This document shows, in pieces, positions 42,920 through 53,940 of a stretch of DNA of 64,000 nucleotides. Both the position numbers and the translations under genes were made by a program. The notes under the pieces were generated by a model, which worked only from the letters and a program-made list of their open reading frames with translations, had not been told where the DNA came from and did no database searches. The DNA is from Kitasatospora papulosa (GTDB lineage Bacteria; Actinomycetota; Actinomycetes; Streptomycetales; Streptomycetaceae): assembly GCF_000717245.1 (NCBI RefSeq), contig NZ_JNYQ01000004.1, positions 186,001 through 250,000 of the forward strand, in the 5' to 3' direction. Each line of letters begins with the position of its first letter. Position 1 is the stretch's first letter.

Positions 42920-44140
42920 GTGCCGTGGCGCACCGCCGTGTTGGATGGGAGCGTGCTCTCCGTCGCGCGCCCGCACCGTCACGACGTACTGCTCGCGGTC
43001 CTCGGACTGTCGGGCGGTGTGTTCCTGTGGCTGGTCGGCATCCACATCCAGAACGGCCGCCTCTTCGACGCCCCCTGGGTGTCCCTGCTGCCCCTCGCCG
43101 CCATGTCGGCCCTGGAGTTGCTGCGCCGCGGCGCCCCGTGCACCGCGCTGGCGCTGGGCACGCCGGCTCTGGTCGCCGACCAGTTGACCGTGGGCAGCCT
43201 GGCCACGCTGCTGATGTACACCGACCTCGTGTACGCCGCGGTGCTGTACGGCTCCCCCACCGCGTCCCGCCGCATCCCGGTGATCACCCTGCTCGTCACG
43301 GTCGCCGCGACGACGGGCCTCGTGGCCTGGGTCCCGTCGGCGGACGCCCTGCTCATCGGCATCGTCATCGGGATGGTCCTCTTCGGGCCCGCGCTGACCG
43401 GTGCCAGTGTGCGCAACCACCGGGACGCCGCAGAGGCGGCCCGGCTGCGCGCCGACCAGACCGCGCTGCTGGCCGAGATGGACCGGGTGCAGGCGGTGAC
43501 CGCGGAGCGGTCACGGATGGCGCGGGAACTGCACGACATGGTCGCCAACCATCTCTCGGCGATCGCCATCCACTCCACCGCGGCGCTCTCCATCGACGAT
43601 CCGGGCACCTCCCGGGACGCGCTGGGCGTGATCCGGCAGAACAGTGTCGACGGGCTGACGGAGATGCGGCGGCTGATCGGGCTCCTGCGGGAGAGCGACA
43701 CGTCCGGGGAGCCGAGTGCCGCCCCGACCCTCGGCTCCCTGGACGCCCTCGTGGAGCAGGCCGGCGCCAACTCCGCGTCCAGCGGGCTCACCGTCACCCT
43801 GGACGACGGCCGCGAGGAGCCCGGGCCGCTCCCGGCGCCGGTGGAGCTGGCGGCGTACCGCATCGTCCAGGAGTCGCTGACGAACGCGCTGAAGCACGCG
43901 GCGCCCGGCCCGGTGACCGTTCGGCTGGGGCGGTCCCGCACGGCGCTCACGGTGGAGGTGAGCAGTGTGTTCGGCGACCGCCCGGGGCCCCGCGCGCCCG
44001 GTTCGGGAGCGGGCCTGGTGGGGATGCGGGAACGGGTGGCCCTGCTGGGCGGGACCATCGGGGCGGGGCCCGGTCTCCGGGGCGACGGCGAGAAGATCTG
44101 GGTGGTGCGGGCCGAACTGCCCGTCGAGGAGAGGACATGA
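42920..44140 (+). CDS. chiS: ChiS sensor histidine kinase
   Basis: About 406 residues; the start is uncertain (GTG at 42920, 42938 or 42953). Several N-terminal helices form a membrane sensor (VLLAVLGLSGGVFLWLVGI and others). The NarL-type dimerisation domain has ERSRMARELHDMVANHLSAIAIHS with the phospho-His, and the HATPase ends with GAGLVGMRERVALLGG. It is translationally coupled to the response regulator and lies before chiC, as in the ChiS-ChiR system described for S. coelicolor. It should sense chitin oligomers. Confidence 0.88.
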   Translation: MPWRTAVLDGSVLSVARPHRHDVLLAVLGLSGGVFLWLVGIHIQNGRLFDAPWVSLLPLAAMSALELLRRGAPCTALALGTPALVADQLTVGSLATLLMYTDLVYAAVLYGSPTASRRIPVITLLVTVAATTGLVAWVPSADALLIGIVIGMVLFGPALTGASVRNHRDAAEAARLRADQTALLAEMDRVQAVTAERSRMARELHDMVANHLSAIAIHSTAALSIDDPGTSRDALGVIRQNSVDGLTEMRRLIGLLRESDTSGEPSAAPTLGSLDALVEQAGANSASSGLTVTLDDGREEPGPLPAPVELAAYRIVQESLTNALKHAAPGPVTVRLGRSRTALTVEVSSVFGDRPGPRAPGSGAGLVGMRERVALLGGTIGAGPGLRGDGEKIWVVRAELPVEERT

Positions 44141-44802
44141 CGGGCATGACGATCCGGGTGCTGGTCGCGGAGGACCAGTCGGCGGTACGCGCGGGGCTGG
44201 TGCTGATCCTGAGGAGCGCGCCGGACATCGAGGTGGTGGGCGAGGCCGCGGACGGTGAGGCCGCGGTGCGTCTGACCCGTGAACTGCGCCCGGACCTGGT
44301 CCTGATGGACGTGCAGATGCCACGGCTCGACGGGGTGTCGGCGACCCGGCAGATCGTGGCGGAGCGGCTGGCGGACGTGCTGGTGCTGACGACGTTCGAC
44401 CTGGACGAGTACGTCTTCGGCGCGCTGCGCGCGGGAGCGTCGGGCTTCCTGCTGAAGAACACGGAGGCCGGGGACCTCATCGCCGCGGTCCGTACGGTGG
44501 CACGCGGCGAGGGCCTGATCGCACCGGCCGTGACGCGGCGGCTGATCGAGGAGTTCGCCTCGGCCTCCCCCGCGCACGAGCCGGCCGAGCCCGAGGCCCT
44601 CGGCACCTTGACGCGCAGGGAGCGTGAGGTGCTGGGATGCCTCGGCCTGGGACTGTCCAACATGGAGATCGCCGGGCGGCTGTCGATGGCCGAGGCGACG
44701 GTGAAGACGCACGTCAGCAGGCTCCTCGGGAAGCTGGGGCTGCGCAGCAGGGCCCAAGCCGCCGTGCTCGCGCAGCAGTTGGGTGTTCGGCCCGGAGCGT
44801 GA
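44137..44802 (+). CDS. chiR: ChiR NarL/FixJ-type response regulator
   Basis: 221 residues from the ATG at 44137 in the kinase stop (ATGA). Receiver: VLVAEDQSAVRAGL, phospho-Asp in PDLVLMDVQMP, TTFDLDEY, KNTEAGD. C-terminal LuxR helix-turn-helix: LTRREREVLGCLGLGLSNMEIAGRLSMAEATVKTHVSRLLGKLGL. It is known in S. coelicolor to activate chiC, which follows directly. Confidence 0.92.
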   Translation: MTGMTIRVLVAEDQSAVRAGLVLILRSAPDIEVVGEAADGEAAVRLTRELRPDLVLMDVQMPRLDGVSATRQIVAERLADVLVLTTFDLDEYVFGALRAGASGFLLKNTEAGDLIAAVRTVARGEGLIAPAVTRRLIEEFASASPAHEPAEPEALGTLTRREREVLGCLGLGLSNMEIAGRLSMAEATVKTHVSRLLGKLGLRSRAQAAVLAQQLGVRPGA

Positions 44803-44807
44803 ATCTT

Positions 44808-44849
44808 TGGTCTGGACCTCTTGACGATTGGTCCAGACCTTCCTAATCT
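44808..44849 (+). promoter_or_regulatory. chiC promoter with two DasR-like boxes
   Basis: TTGACG (44821-44826), a 17-bp spacer and TAATCT (44844-44849) form a good promoter. Two direct repeats, TGGTCTGGACCT (44808-44819) and TGGTCCAGACCT (44829-44840), exactly 21 bp apart, flank the -35 box. Both resemble the DasR dre element (ACTGGTCTAGACCACT), a repressor site relieved by glucosamine-6-phosphate, and the 12-bp repeats known from Streptomyces chitinase promoters. Confidence 0.85.
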
Positions 44850-44959
44850 CACCGGACACGCTGCGGTGAGTAAGCCATGACAAGGCGAGCTCAGGGCGAC
44901 GCAGGGTTCGCAGGTTACGGATCATCCCCCGTTTGCCGGGCCTCACCCGAGGAGCACCG

Positions 44960-46843
<1,884 letters not shown>

Positions 46844-46877
46844 CCCCACGAGGCACTCGCACCCCCCGCAAAAAGCG

Positions 46878-46914
46878 CCGGGGAGACAGGTCCGCCCCCT
46901 GTCTCCCCGGTTTT
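46878..46914 (+). terminator. Canonical terminator after chiC
   Basis: A perfect 13-bp stem (CCGGGGAGACAGG with CCTGTCTCCCCGG) followed by TTTT, 35 bp past the stop. Confidence 0.85.
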
Positions 46915-46949
46915 CGCATGCGCTGCGGGCCTCGCTCGGGCCAGGTCGC

Positions 46950-47077
46950 CCCTCCCCCGGACTCCGTCCGGGGGGACCCCCGACCAGCGAGAGCCCTACT
47001 CAAGCCACATCGACCCTCCCCCAGACTCCGTCCGGGGGGACCCCCGACCAGCGAGAGCCCTACTCAAGCCACATTGA
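46950..47077. repeat. 64-bp tandem direct repeat with internal hairpins
   Basis: Two adjoining 64-bp copies (46950-47013 and 47014-47077), nearly identical, each with a CCCCCNGAC-TCC-GTCCGGGGG hairpin. The second copy includes the stop codon of the DUF2550 gene, so the first is a duplicate of that gene's 3' end and its hairpin. Confidence 0.85.
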
Positions 47078-47510
47078 CTCGCTGGCCGGGCGGTGCCGCC
47101 TCCAGCCAGGCGAGGAAACCCGTCAGGGCGTCCTCGCTCATCGCCAGCTCCAGGCGGGTCCCCCGGTGGAGACAGCCGAGCACGACGGAGTCGGACAGGA
47201 GCGCCAGCTCCTCCTCGCCCTCGGGCAGCCGGCGGGCGACGACCTCGATGGCGGAACGTTCCAGCCCCCGACGGGGACGCGGTGAGTAGGAGAAGACCCG
47301 GAACCAGTCGACGCGGTCACCGCTGTACCGGGCGACCCCGTACACCCAGCCCTTGCCCGACGGGTCGGGTTCCTCCGACACGTCCCAGCGCAGGCTGCAG
47401 TCGAAGGTGCCGCCGGAACGCTGGATCAGCCGCCTGCGGAGGCCGAAGACGAACAGCCCCACCGCGACCAGTACGACGACCAGACCGCCCACCCACAACG
47501 CGAGGACCAT
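47064..47510 (-). CDS. DUF2550 membrane protein
   Basis: 148 residues from the ATG at 47510 (VLALWVGGLVVVLVAVGLFVFG follows), with GAGGAGGTCGGTGGAG before it. One N-terminal membrane helix is followed by a cytoplasmic basic PH-like beta domain (FDCSLRWDV, WVYGVARYSGDRVDWFRVFSYSPRPRRGLER). DUF2550 is regularly found after atpC in Actinobacteria; function is unknown. Its 3' end is part of the tandem duplication. Confidence 0.88.
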   Translation of the reverse strand: MVLALWVGGLVVVLVAVGLFVFGLRRRLIQRSGGTFDCSLRWDVSEEPDPSGKGWVYGVARYSGDRVDWFRVFSYSPRPRRGLERSAIEVVARRLPEGEEELALLSDSVVLGCLHRGTRLELAMSEDALTGFLAWLEAAPPGQRVNVA

Positions 47511-47582
47511 CTCCACCGACCTCCTCGCATCGTCGAGTAAACGGATACCGAACCGAGCCGAACCGGACTGCACCTGCATCGC

Positions 47583-47630
47583 CTCAGCCGCGACACGGTC
47601 TGGATCTCTCCAGCACGGGCCGCGGCTGAG
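47583..47630 (-). terminator. atp operon terminator
   Basis: A perfect 10-bp outer stem (CTCAGCCGCG with CGCGGCTGAG) and an inner TGGA-TCTC-TCCA hairpin, starting 23 bp past the atpC stop (47654). Confidence 0.7.
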
Positions 47631-47653
47631 TCAGAAACTCCTCGTGGGGGCGC

Positions 47654-48028
47654 TCAGTGCGCCGCCACCGCACGCAGTCGCACGTCCGCGCGGCGCTCGG
47701 CGCCCGCGTCCGTGTCCGACTTCGCACGCTCCAGCGCACGCTCGGCGCGCTGGACGTCGATCTCGTCGGCAAGCTCGGCGATCTCAGCCAGCAACGAGAG
47801 CTTGTTGTCCGCGAACGAGATGAAACCGCCGTGCACAGCGGCGACAACCGTCCCGCCGTCGCTCGTACGGATCGTCACGGGGCCCGATTCCAGCACACCC
47901 AGAAGCGGCTGGTGACCGGGCATGACGCCGATGTCGCCGGACGTGGTACGTGCGACAACGAGGGTGGCCTCGCCGGACCAGACACTGCGGTCCGCGGCGA
48001 CCAGCTCGACATGCAGCTCAGCAGCCAA
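47654..48028 (-). CDS. atpC: ATP synthase epsilon subunit
   Basis: 124 residues. Beta-sandwich domain (ELHVELVAADRSVWSGEATLVVARTTSGDIGVMPGHQPLLGVL) and C-terminal two-helix arm (AELADEIDVQRAERALERAKSD). Part of the F1 central stalk that couples rotation and may inhibit hydrolysis. Last gene of the operon; it follows atpD after 109 bp that contain a 7-bp hairpin (48048-48069). Confidence 0.96.
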   Translation of the reverse strand: MAAELHVELVAADRSVWSGEATLVVARTTSGDIGVMPGHQPLLGVLESGPVTIRTSDGGTVVAAVHGGFISFADNKLSLLAEIAELADEIDVQRAERALERAKSDTDAGAERRADVRLRAVAAH

Positions 48029-48047
48029 GGGTGGCTCCTCGGGTCAC

Positions 48048-48069
48048 CACCCGGCTGTCGTGCCGGGTG
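48048..48069 (-). other. Hairpin between atpD and atpC
   Basis: CACCCGG and CCGGGTG pair around an 8-nt loop in the 109-bp gap. It may lower or protect the downstream message. It is short, so the role is uncertain. Confidence 0.4.
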
Positions 48070-48137
48070 TCGGTTCAATTCTACGGGGCGTGGTGAGGGG
48101 GGCGGGACACACCCACCCCCCTCGGTGAGCCGGAGGC

Positions 48138-49580
48138 TCAGGAGACGCCGAGCTCCTTGGCGTTGGACTTGAGGTCCTCGATGCCACCGCACATGAAGAA
48201 CGCCTGCTCGGGGAAGTGGTCGTACTCCCCGTCGCAGATCGCGTTGAACGCGGCGATCGACTCGTCGAGCGGGACGTCCGAACCGTCCAGGCCGGTGAAC
48301 TGCTTGGCGGCGTGGGTGTTCTGCGACAGGAAGCGCTCGACGCGACGGGCACGGTGGACGACGAGCTTGTCCTCCTCGCCCAGCTCGTCGATACCGAGGA
48401 TCGCGATGATGTCCTGGAGGTCCTTGTACTTCTGCAGGATCCCCTTGACGCGGCTGGCCGTGTCGTAGTGGTCCTGCGCGATGTAACGCGGGTCCAGGAT
48501 GCGGGACGTGGAGTCCAGCGGGTCCACGGCCGGGTAGATGCCCTTCTCGGAGATCGGACGGGAGAGAACCGTCGTCGCGTCGAGGTGGGCGAACGTGGTG
48601 GCCGGGGCCGGGTCGGTCAGGTCGTCCGCGGGGACGTAGATCGCCTGCATCGAGGTGATCGAGTGACCACGCGTCGAGGTGATGCGCTCCTGGAGCACAC
48701 CCATCTCGTCGGCCAGGGTCGGCTGGTAACCCACCGCGGACGGCATGCGGCCGAGCAGCGTGGAGACCTCGGAACCGGCCTGCGTGAAGCGGAAGATGTT
48801 GTCGATGAAGAGCAGCACGTCCTGCTTCTGCACATCGCGGAAGTACTCCGCCATGGTCAGGGCGGACAGCGCGACCCGCAGACGGGTGCCCGGCGGCTCG
48901 TCCATCTGGCCGAAGACCAGCGCGGTCTTGTCCAGGACGCCCGAGTCGGTCATCTCGTCGATGAGGTCGTTGCCCTCACGGGTGCGCTCGCCGACACCGG
49001 CGAACACCGACACACCGTCGTGCAGCTTCGCCACACGCATGATCATTTCCTGGATGAGGACCGTCTTGCCGACGCCCGCACCACCGAACAGACCGATCTT
49101 GCCGCCCTTGACGTACGGGGTCAGCAGGTCGACGACCTTCAGGCCGGTCTCGAACATCTCGGTCTTGGACTCGAGCTGGTCGAAGGCCGGGGCCTTGCGG
49201 TGGATCGGCCAGCGCTCGGTGATCTGCGCCTCGGCCTCCGGCTCGTTCAGGATCTGGCCGAGGGTGTTGAACACCTTGCCCTTGGTGATGTCACCGACGG
49301 GGACGGTGATGCCCGTGCCCGTGTCGGTCACCGGGGCCTGGCGGACCACGCCGTCGGTGGGCTGCATCGAGATCGCGCGGACCATGCCGTCGCCCAAGTG
49401 CTGGGCGACTTCCAGGGTCAGCGTCTTACGAGCGCCGGCCTCGGCCGGGTCGTCGACCTCGATGTGCAGGGCGTTGTAGATCTCCGGCATCGCGTCGACG
49501 GGGAACTCCACGTCGACGACCGGGCCGATGACCCGGGCGACGCGGCCCGTGGCAGCGGCCGTCTCAACTGTCGTCGTCAT
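48138..49580 (-). CDS. atpD: ATP synthase beta subunit
   Basis: 480 residues, full length. Walker A GGAGVGKT, catalytic Glu in GVGERTREGND, Walker B VLLFIDNIFRFT, and the DELGEED form of the DELSEED lever that touches gamma. Catalytic subunit of F1. The start overlaps the atpG stop by 1 bp. Confidence 0.97.
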   Translation of the reverse strand: MTTTVETAAATGRVARVIGPVVDVEFPVDAMPEIYNALHIEVDDPAEAGARKTLTLEVAQHLGDGMVRAISMQPTDGVVRQAPVTDTGTGITVPVGDITKGKVFNTLGQILNEPEAEAQITERWPIHRKAPAFDQLESKTEMFETGLKVVDLLTPYVKGGKIGLFGGAGVGKTVLIQEMIMRVAKLHDGVSVFAGVGERTREGNDLIDEMTDSGVLDKTALVFGQMDEPPGTRLRVALSALTMAEYFRDVQKQDVLLFIDNIFRFTQAGSEVSTLLGRMPSAVGYQPTLADEMGVLQERITSTRGHSITSMQAIYVPADDLTDPAPATTFAHLDATTVLSRPISEKGIYPAVDPLDSTSRILDPRYIAQDHYDTASRVKGILQKYKDLQDIIAILGIDELGEEDKLVVHRARRVERFLSQNTHAAKQFTGLDGSDVPLDESIAAFNAICDGEYDHFPEQAFFMCGGIEDLKSNAKELGVS

Positions 49581-50497
49581 TACTTGTCACTCCCCGCGGA
49601 CGCGTCGGCCAGCGCACCTGCACCGCCGACGATCTCGCTGATTTCCTGGGTGATTTCGGCCTGGCGGGCCGCGTTGGCAAGCCGGGAGAGGCTCTTGATC
49701 AGATCCCCGGCGTTGTCGGTCGCCGACTTCATCGCACGACGGCGGGCGGCGTGCTCGGAAGCGGCGGCCTGCAGCAGTGCGTTGTAGATGCGGCTCTCGA
49801 CGTAGCGCGGCAGAAGGGCGTCGAGGACGTCCTCCGCCGACGGCTCGAACTCGAACAGCGGAAGGATCTCGCCCTTCTCGGTGCTCTCCTCCTCGCCCTT
49901 GTCGAGCGACAGCGGCAGCATCCGCCCGTCGACCGCGTTCTGCGTCATCATCGACACGAACTCGGTGAAGACGATGTGCAGCTCGTCGACGCCACCCTCG
50001 GCCGTGTCCTTCTGGATGGACGCGATCAGGGGCTCGGCGATCTTCTTGGCATCCGAGTACTCGGGGCTGTCGGTGAAGCCGGTCCACGACTCCGAGACCT
50101 TGCGCTCACGGAAGCCGTAGTACGCGACACCCTTGCGGCCGACGATGTAGGTGTCGACCTCCTTGCCCTCGGCCGCCAGCCGCTCCCGCAGCCGCTCCGC
50201 CGTCTTGATGGCGTTCGAGGAGTAACCCCCGGCCAGACCGCGGTCGCTCGTGAGGAGCAGGACCGCGGCCCGGGCCGGAGCCTCGGCCTCGGTGGTGAGC
50301 GGGTGCTTGGTGTTGGAGCCGGTCGCCACCGCGGTCACCGCACGGGTGAGCTCGGTCGCGTACGGCATCGACGCCGCCACCTTGCGCTGCGCCTTGACGA
50401 TGCGCGAGGCGGCGATCATCTCCATCGCCTTGGTGATCTTCTTGGTCGCGGTGACGGCTTGGATGCGGCGCTTGTAAACGCGAAGCTGAGCGCCCAT
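49580..50497 (-). CDS. atpG: ATP synthase gamma subunit
   Basis: 305 residues. Typical ends: N-terminal MGAQLRVYKRRIQAVTATKKITKAMEMIAASRI and C-terminal ATDNAGDLIKSLSRLANAARQAEITQEISEIVGGA. Central rotor shaft of F1. Overlaps atpD start by 1 bp and follows atpA by 3 bp. Confidence 0.97.
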   Translation of the reverse strand: MGAQLRVYKRRIQAVTATKKITKAMEMIAASRIVKAQRKVAASMPYATELTRAVTAVATGSNTKHPLTTEAEAPARAAVLLLTSDRGLAGGYSSNAIKTAERLRERLAAEGKEVDTYIVGRKGVAYYGFRERKVSESWTGFTDSPEYSDAKKIAEPLIASIQKDTAEGGVDELHIVFTEFVSMMTQNAVDGRMLPLSLDKGEEESTEKGEILPLFEFEPSAEDVLDALLPRYVESRIYNALLQAAASEHAARRRAMKSATDNAGDLIKSLSRLANAARQAEITQEISEIVGGAGALADASAGSDK

Positions 50498-50500
50498 CGA

Positions 50501-52072
50501 TCAGCCCTCGCCCAGGAGCTTGCCGTCCGAGGTCTCGAACTGCTGCTTGAAGGAGGCGATCGCGTCGGCGATCGACTGCAGCGTGTCGTCGGACATCTTG
50601 CCGCCCTCGGCGATGCTGGTCAGGAGGTCCTTGCGCTCGCGGCGCAGGAACTCGAGCAGCTCGCTCTCGAAGCGGCGGATGTCCTCGACCGGGACGTCGT
50701 CCATCTTGCCCGTGGTGCCGGCCCAGACGGAGACGACCTGCTCCTCCATCGGGAACGGGGCGTACTGCGGCTGCTTCAGCAGCTCGACCATGCGCTTACC
50801 GCGCTCCAGCGACGCCTTGGAGGCCGCGTCCAGGTCGGAACCGAAGGCGGCGAACGCCTCCAGCTCGCGGTACTGGGCGAGGTCCACGCGCAGTCGGCCG
50901 GAAACCTGCTTCATGGCCTTGTGCTGGGCGGAGCCACCGACTCGGGAGACCGAGATACCGACGTTGAGCGCCGGACGCTGACCCGCGTTGAACAGGTCGG
51001 ACTCCAGGAAGCACTGGCCGTCGGTGATGGAGATGACGTTGGTCGGGATGAACGCCGACACGTCGTTCGCCTTGGTCTCGACGATCGGGAGGCCCGTCAT
51101 CGAACCGGCGCCCATGTCGTCGGAGAGCTTGGCGCAGCGCTCCAGCAGACGCGAGTGCAGGTAGAAGACGTCGCCCGGGTAGGCCTCGCGGCCCGGCGGA
51201 CGGCGCAGCAGGAGCGACACGGCGCGGTAGGCGTCGGCCTGCTTCGACAGGTCGTCGAAGATGATGAGGACGTGCTTGCCGTCGTACATCCAGTGCTGGC
51301 CGATGGCCGAGCCGGTGTACGGCGCCAGGTACTTGAAGCCGGCCGGGTCGGACGCCGGGGCGGCGACGATGGTCGTGTACTCGAGCGCGCCGGCCTCTTC
51401 GAGGGCACCGCGCACGGAGGCGATGGTGGAGCCCTTCTGACCGATGGCGACGTAGATGCAGCGCACCTGCTTGTTCACGTCGCCCGAGCGCCAGTTGTCG
51501 CGCTGGTTGATGATCGTGTCGACGGCCAGAGCGGTCTTACCCGTCTGACGGTCGCCGATGATCAGCTGACGCTGGCCACGGCCGATCGGCACCATGGCGT
51601 CGACAGCCTTGTAGCCGGTCTGCATCGGCTCGTGCACCGACTTGCGGACCATGACGCCAGGCGCCTGCAGCTCGAGGGCGCGACGGCCTTCGGTCGCGAT
51701 CTCGCCGAGACCGTCGATCGGGTTGCCGAGCGGGTCGACGACGCGGCCGAGGTAGCCCTCGCCGACGCCGACGGAGAGCACCTCACCGGTGCGCTGCACC
51801 GGCTGGCCCTCCTCGATTCCGCTGAACTCGCCGAGGACGATCGCACCGATCTCGCGCTCCTCGAGGTTGAGGGCGAGACCGAGGGTGCCGTCCTCGAACT
51901 TCAGCAGCTCGTTCGCCATGGCGGAGGGCAGGCCCTCCACCTTCGCGATGCCGTCGCCGGCAACGCTGACCGTCCCGACCTCCTCGCGCGAGGCCGCGTC
52001 CGGCTGGTACGACTGGACAAAGCTATCCAGTGCGTCCCGGATCTCCTCCGGCCGGATCGTAAGCTCCGCCAT
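50501..52072 (-). CDS. atpA: ATP synthase alpha subunit
   Basis: 523 residues from the ATG at 52072 (MAELTIRPEEIRDAL) with AGGGAA upstream. Walker A GDRQTGKT, arginine-finger region VSRVGGSAQ, and the closing FSEQFETSDG-like tail. Regulatory nucleotide-binding subunit of F1. Separated from atpH by 147 bp. Confidence 0.97.
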   Translation of the reverse strand: MAELTIRPEEIRDALDSFVQSYQPDAASREEVGTVSVAGDGIAKVEGLPSAMANELLKFEDGTLGLALNLEEREIGAIVLGEFSGIEEGQPVQRTGEVLSVGVGEGYLGRVVDPLGNPIDGLGEIATEGRRALELQAPGVMVRKSVHEPMQTGYKAVDAMVPIGRGQRQLIIGDRQTGKTALAVDTIINQRDNWRSGDVNKQVRCIYVAIGQKGSTIASVRGALEEAGALEYTTIVAAPASDPAGFKYLAPYTGSAIGQHWMYDGKHVLIIFDDLSKQADAYRAVSLLLRRPPGREAYPGDVFYLHSRLLERCAKLSDDMGAGSMTGLPIVETKANDVSAFIPTNVISITDGQCFLESDLFNAGQRPALNVGISVSRVGGSAQHKAMKQVSGRLRVDLAQYRELEAFAAFGSDLDAASKASLERGKRMVELLKQPQYAPFPMEEQVVSVWAGTTGKMDDVPVEDIRRFESELLEFLRRERKDLLTSIAEGGKMSDDTLQSIADAIASFKQQFETSDGKLLGEG

Positions 52073-52219
52073 CTGGGGTTCCCTGCTCTCCTTGTTGGGC
52101 CCGAAGTTTCTCAAAGGGGTCTGGGGGCGACCCCCAGGAATCTTCTGCAATTTCTGCACGGCCCAACCGGGCCGCAATTCTTGCTCGTTCAGTTGGTGCG
52201 GTGTGGGCGCTGCGCGCCG

Positions 52220-53035
52220 TCAGCCGGCCATCCTGCGGGTGACCTCTTCGAGGCGCTCCGCGATCGTGCCGTTGATGACCTCGTCACCGACGCGCACCGA
52301 GATCCCGCCGAGGACCTCGGGGTCCACGTCCAGGTTCAGGTGCATCTGCCGGCCGTAGATCTTCGCCAGGGCGGCACCGAGGCGCTGCTTCTGGCGATCG
52401 GACAGCGGCACCGCCGAGGTGACGACGGCGACCATGCGGTCCCGGCGCTCCGCGGCGAGCCTGGACAGGGAATCGAGTCCCGCCTCCAGGCTACGTCCTC
52501 GGGGCTGCGTCACGAGGCGCGTGATCACGCGCTCGGTGACGGGCTGGGCCTTGCCGCCGAGCAGGCTGCGGAGCAGCGCGCTCTTGGCGGAGCCCGTGGC
52601 CGACTTGTTGGTCAGGGCGGACCGCAGCGCCACGTCGGAGGAGACGATCCGGCCGAACCGGAACAGCTCGTCCTCGACGTCGTCGAGCACACCCGCGCGC
52701 TGGGCAGCGGTGAGGTCGGCGGTGTTCGCCAGCTCCTCGGCCGCGTCGACCAGGTCACGCGACTGCGACCAGCGGGACCGGACCATGCCGGAGACCAGGT
52801 CCACGGCTTCGCCGCCCACCTGTCCGCCCAGCAGTCGTCCGGCCAGCTGGGCCTTGGCCTCGCCGCCCTGCGACGGGTCGGTGAGGACCCGGCGCAACGA
52901 CACCTCGCGGTGGAGCAGCGCGGTGACGGCTGCCAGCTCCTCGGCGAGCTTCGCCGCGTCGACCGACGTGGAGTCGGTCAGTGCGTCGAGGCGCTCGCGT
53001 GCGGCGGCCAGCGCCTCCCGGCTCGCTCCATTCAT
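52220..53035 (-). CDS. atpH: ATP synthase delta subunit
   Basis: 271 residues, longer than in E. coli, as usual in Actinobacteria (an N-terminal helical addition). The C-terminal RQMHLNLDVDPEVLGGISVRVGDEVINGTIAERL is the family signature. Links F1 to the peripheral stalk. The start overlaps the atpF stop by 4 bp. Confidence 0.96.
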   Translation of the reverse strand: MNGASREALAAARERLDALTDSTSVDAAKLAEELAAVTALLHREVSLRRVLTDPSQGGEAKAQLAGRLLGGQVGGEAVDLVSGMVRSRWSQSRDLVDAAEELANTADLTAAQRAGVLDDVEDELFRFGRIVSSDVALRSALTNKSATGSAKSALLRSLLGGKAQPVTERVITRLVTQPRGRSLEAGLDSLSRLAAERRDRMVAVVTSAVPLSDRQKQRLGAALAKIYGRQMHLNLDVDPEVLGGISVRVGDEVINGTIAERLEEVTRRMAG

Positions 53036-53577
53036 CGGACGGCCTCGGCCTTCGCCTCGAGCTCGTCGAGGAACCGGTCGACGGTGCCGCTCTGCCGGGC
53101 GTGGTCCTCGAGGGACTCGCCGACGAGCTTGCCGGCCAGGGCGGTGGCGAGGCTGCCCACGTCCTGGCGCAGCGCGGACGCCGCGGCCTTGCGGTCGGCC
53201 TCGATCTGGGCGTGGCCGGCCGCGATGATCTCCTCGCGCTGCCGCTGACCCTCCGCCCTCATCTCCTGGATGATGACGGCACCCTGCTCCTGCGCCTCCT
53301 GGCGCAGACGGGCGGCCTCGTGGCGGGCCTCGGCGAGCTGAGCCTTGTACTGCTCAAGAACGCTCTGGGCCTCGGTCTGGGCCGCATCGGCCTTCTCGAT
53401 ACCGCCTTCGATGGCCTCGCGGCGCTCTTCCAGAACCTTGTTGATGTTCGGGAGGAGCTTCTTGGCGAGGAAACCGAAGACGATGGCGAAGGCGATGAGG
53501 CCGATGACGATCTCAGGAACCGCCGGGAGCAGCGGGTTCTGGATCTCTCCCTCGGACGCCAGCTGTAGGGCGTTCAC
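53032..53577 (-). CDS. atpF: ATP synthase b subunit
   Basis: 181 residues. One N-terminal membrane helix (VPEIVIGLIAFAIVFGFLAKKLLP) and a long charged helix (NKVLEERREAIEGGIEKADAAQTEAQSVLEQ). Peripheral stalk of Fo. It follows atpE by 42 bp. Confidence 0.96.
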   Translation of the reverse strand: MNALQLASEGEIQNPLLPAVPEIVIGLIAFAIVFGFLAKKLLPNINKVLEERREAIEGGIEKADAAQTEAQSVLEQYKAQLAEARHEAARLRQEAQEQGAVIIQEMRAEGQRQREEIIAAGHAQIEADRKAAASALRQDVGSLATALAGKLVGESLEDHARQSGTVDRFLDELEAKAEAVR

Positions 53578-53619
53578 ATCAATGCCTTTCGTCGCTTCGG
53601 GCTTGTGGAATGCCGCGAA

Positions 53620-53865
53620 TTAGTCGACCGGGTAGACGAAGGGCATGACGAGACCGATCAGGGCGAGCGCCTCACAGAGCACGAAGCCGAGGATCTGGTT
53701 CGAGCGGATCAGGCCGGCAGCTTCGGGCTGACGGGCCAGCGCCTGGGTGCCGTTACCGAAGATGATGCCGACGCCGACGCCGGGGCCGATCGCGGCGAGG
53801 CCGTAGCCGATGGAACCGAGGTTGCCCGTGATGTTGACGGCGGCGAGGGTCTCAAGAGCGGACAT
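53620..53865 (-). CDS. atpE: ATP synthase c subunit
   Basis: 81 residues. Two hairpin helices: Gly motif GPGVGVG (27-33), polar loop ARQPEA, and second helix with the proton-carrying Glu65 (LCEALALIG). No sodium-site pattern is apparent, so it is proton-coupled. The c-ring rotates in Fo. 75 bp after atpB. Confidence 0.96.
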   Translation of the reverse strand: MSALETLAAVNITGNLGSIGYGLAAIGPGVGVGIIFGNGTQALARQPEAAGLIRSNQILGFVLCEALALIGLVMPFVYPVD

Positions 53866-53940
53866 GCCGTTTCTTCCTTCTCTTTCAGAACCGGTGGGGG
53901 TTGGCCACCGGACGACTATCGGGGGTGGAGCTGGGCTGCG

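Noticed and set aside
49751..53248. 1165-residue forward frame across the atp operon
   Set aside because: Antisense to conserved atpG, atpA, atpH and atpF; no domain and composition typical of reverse-strand shadows.
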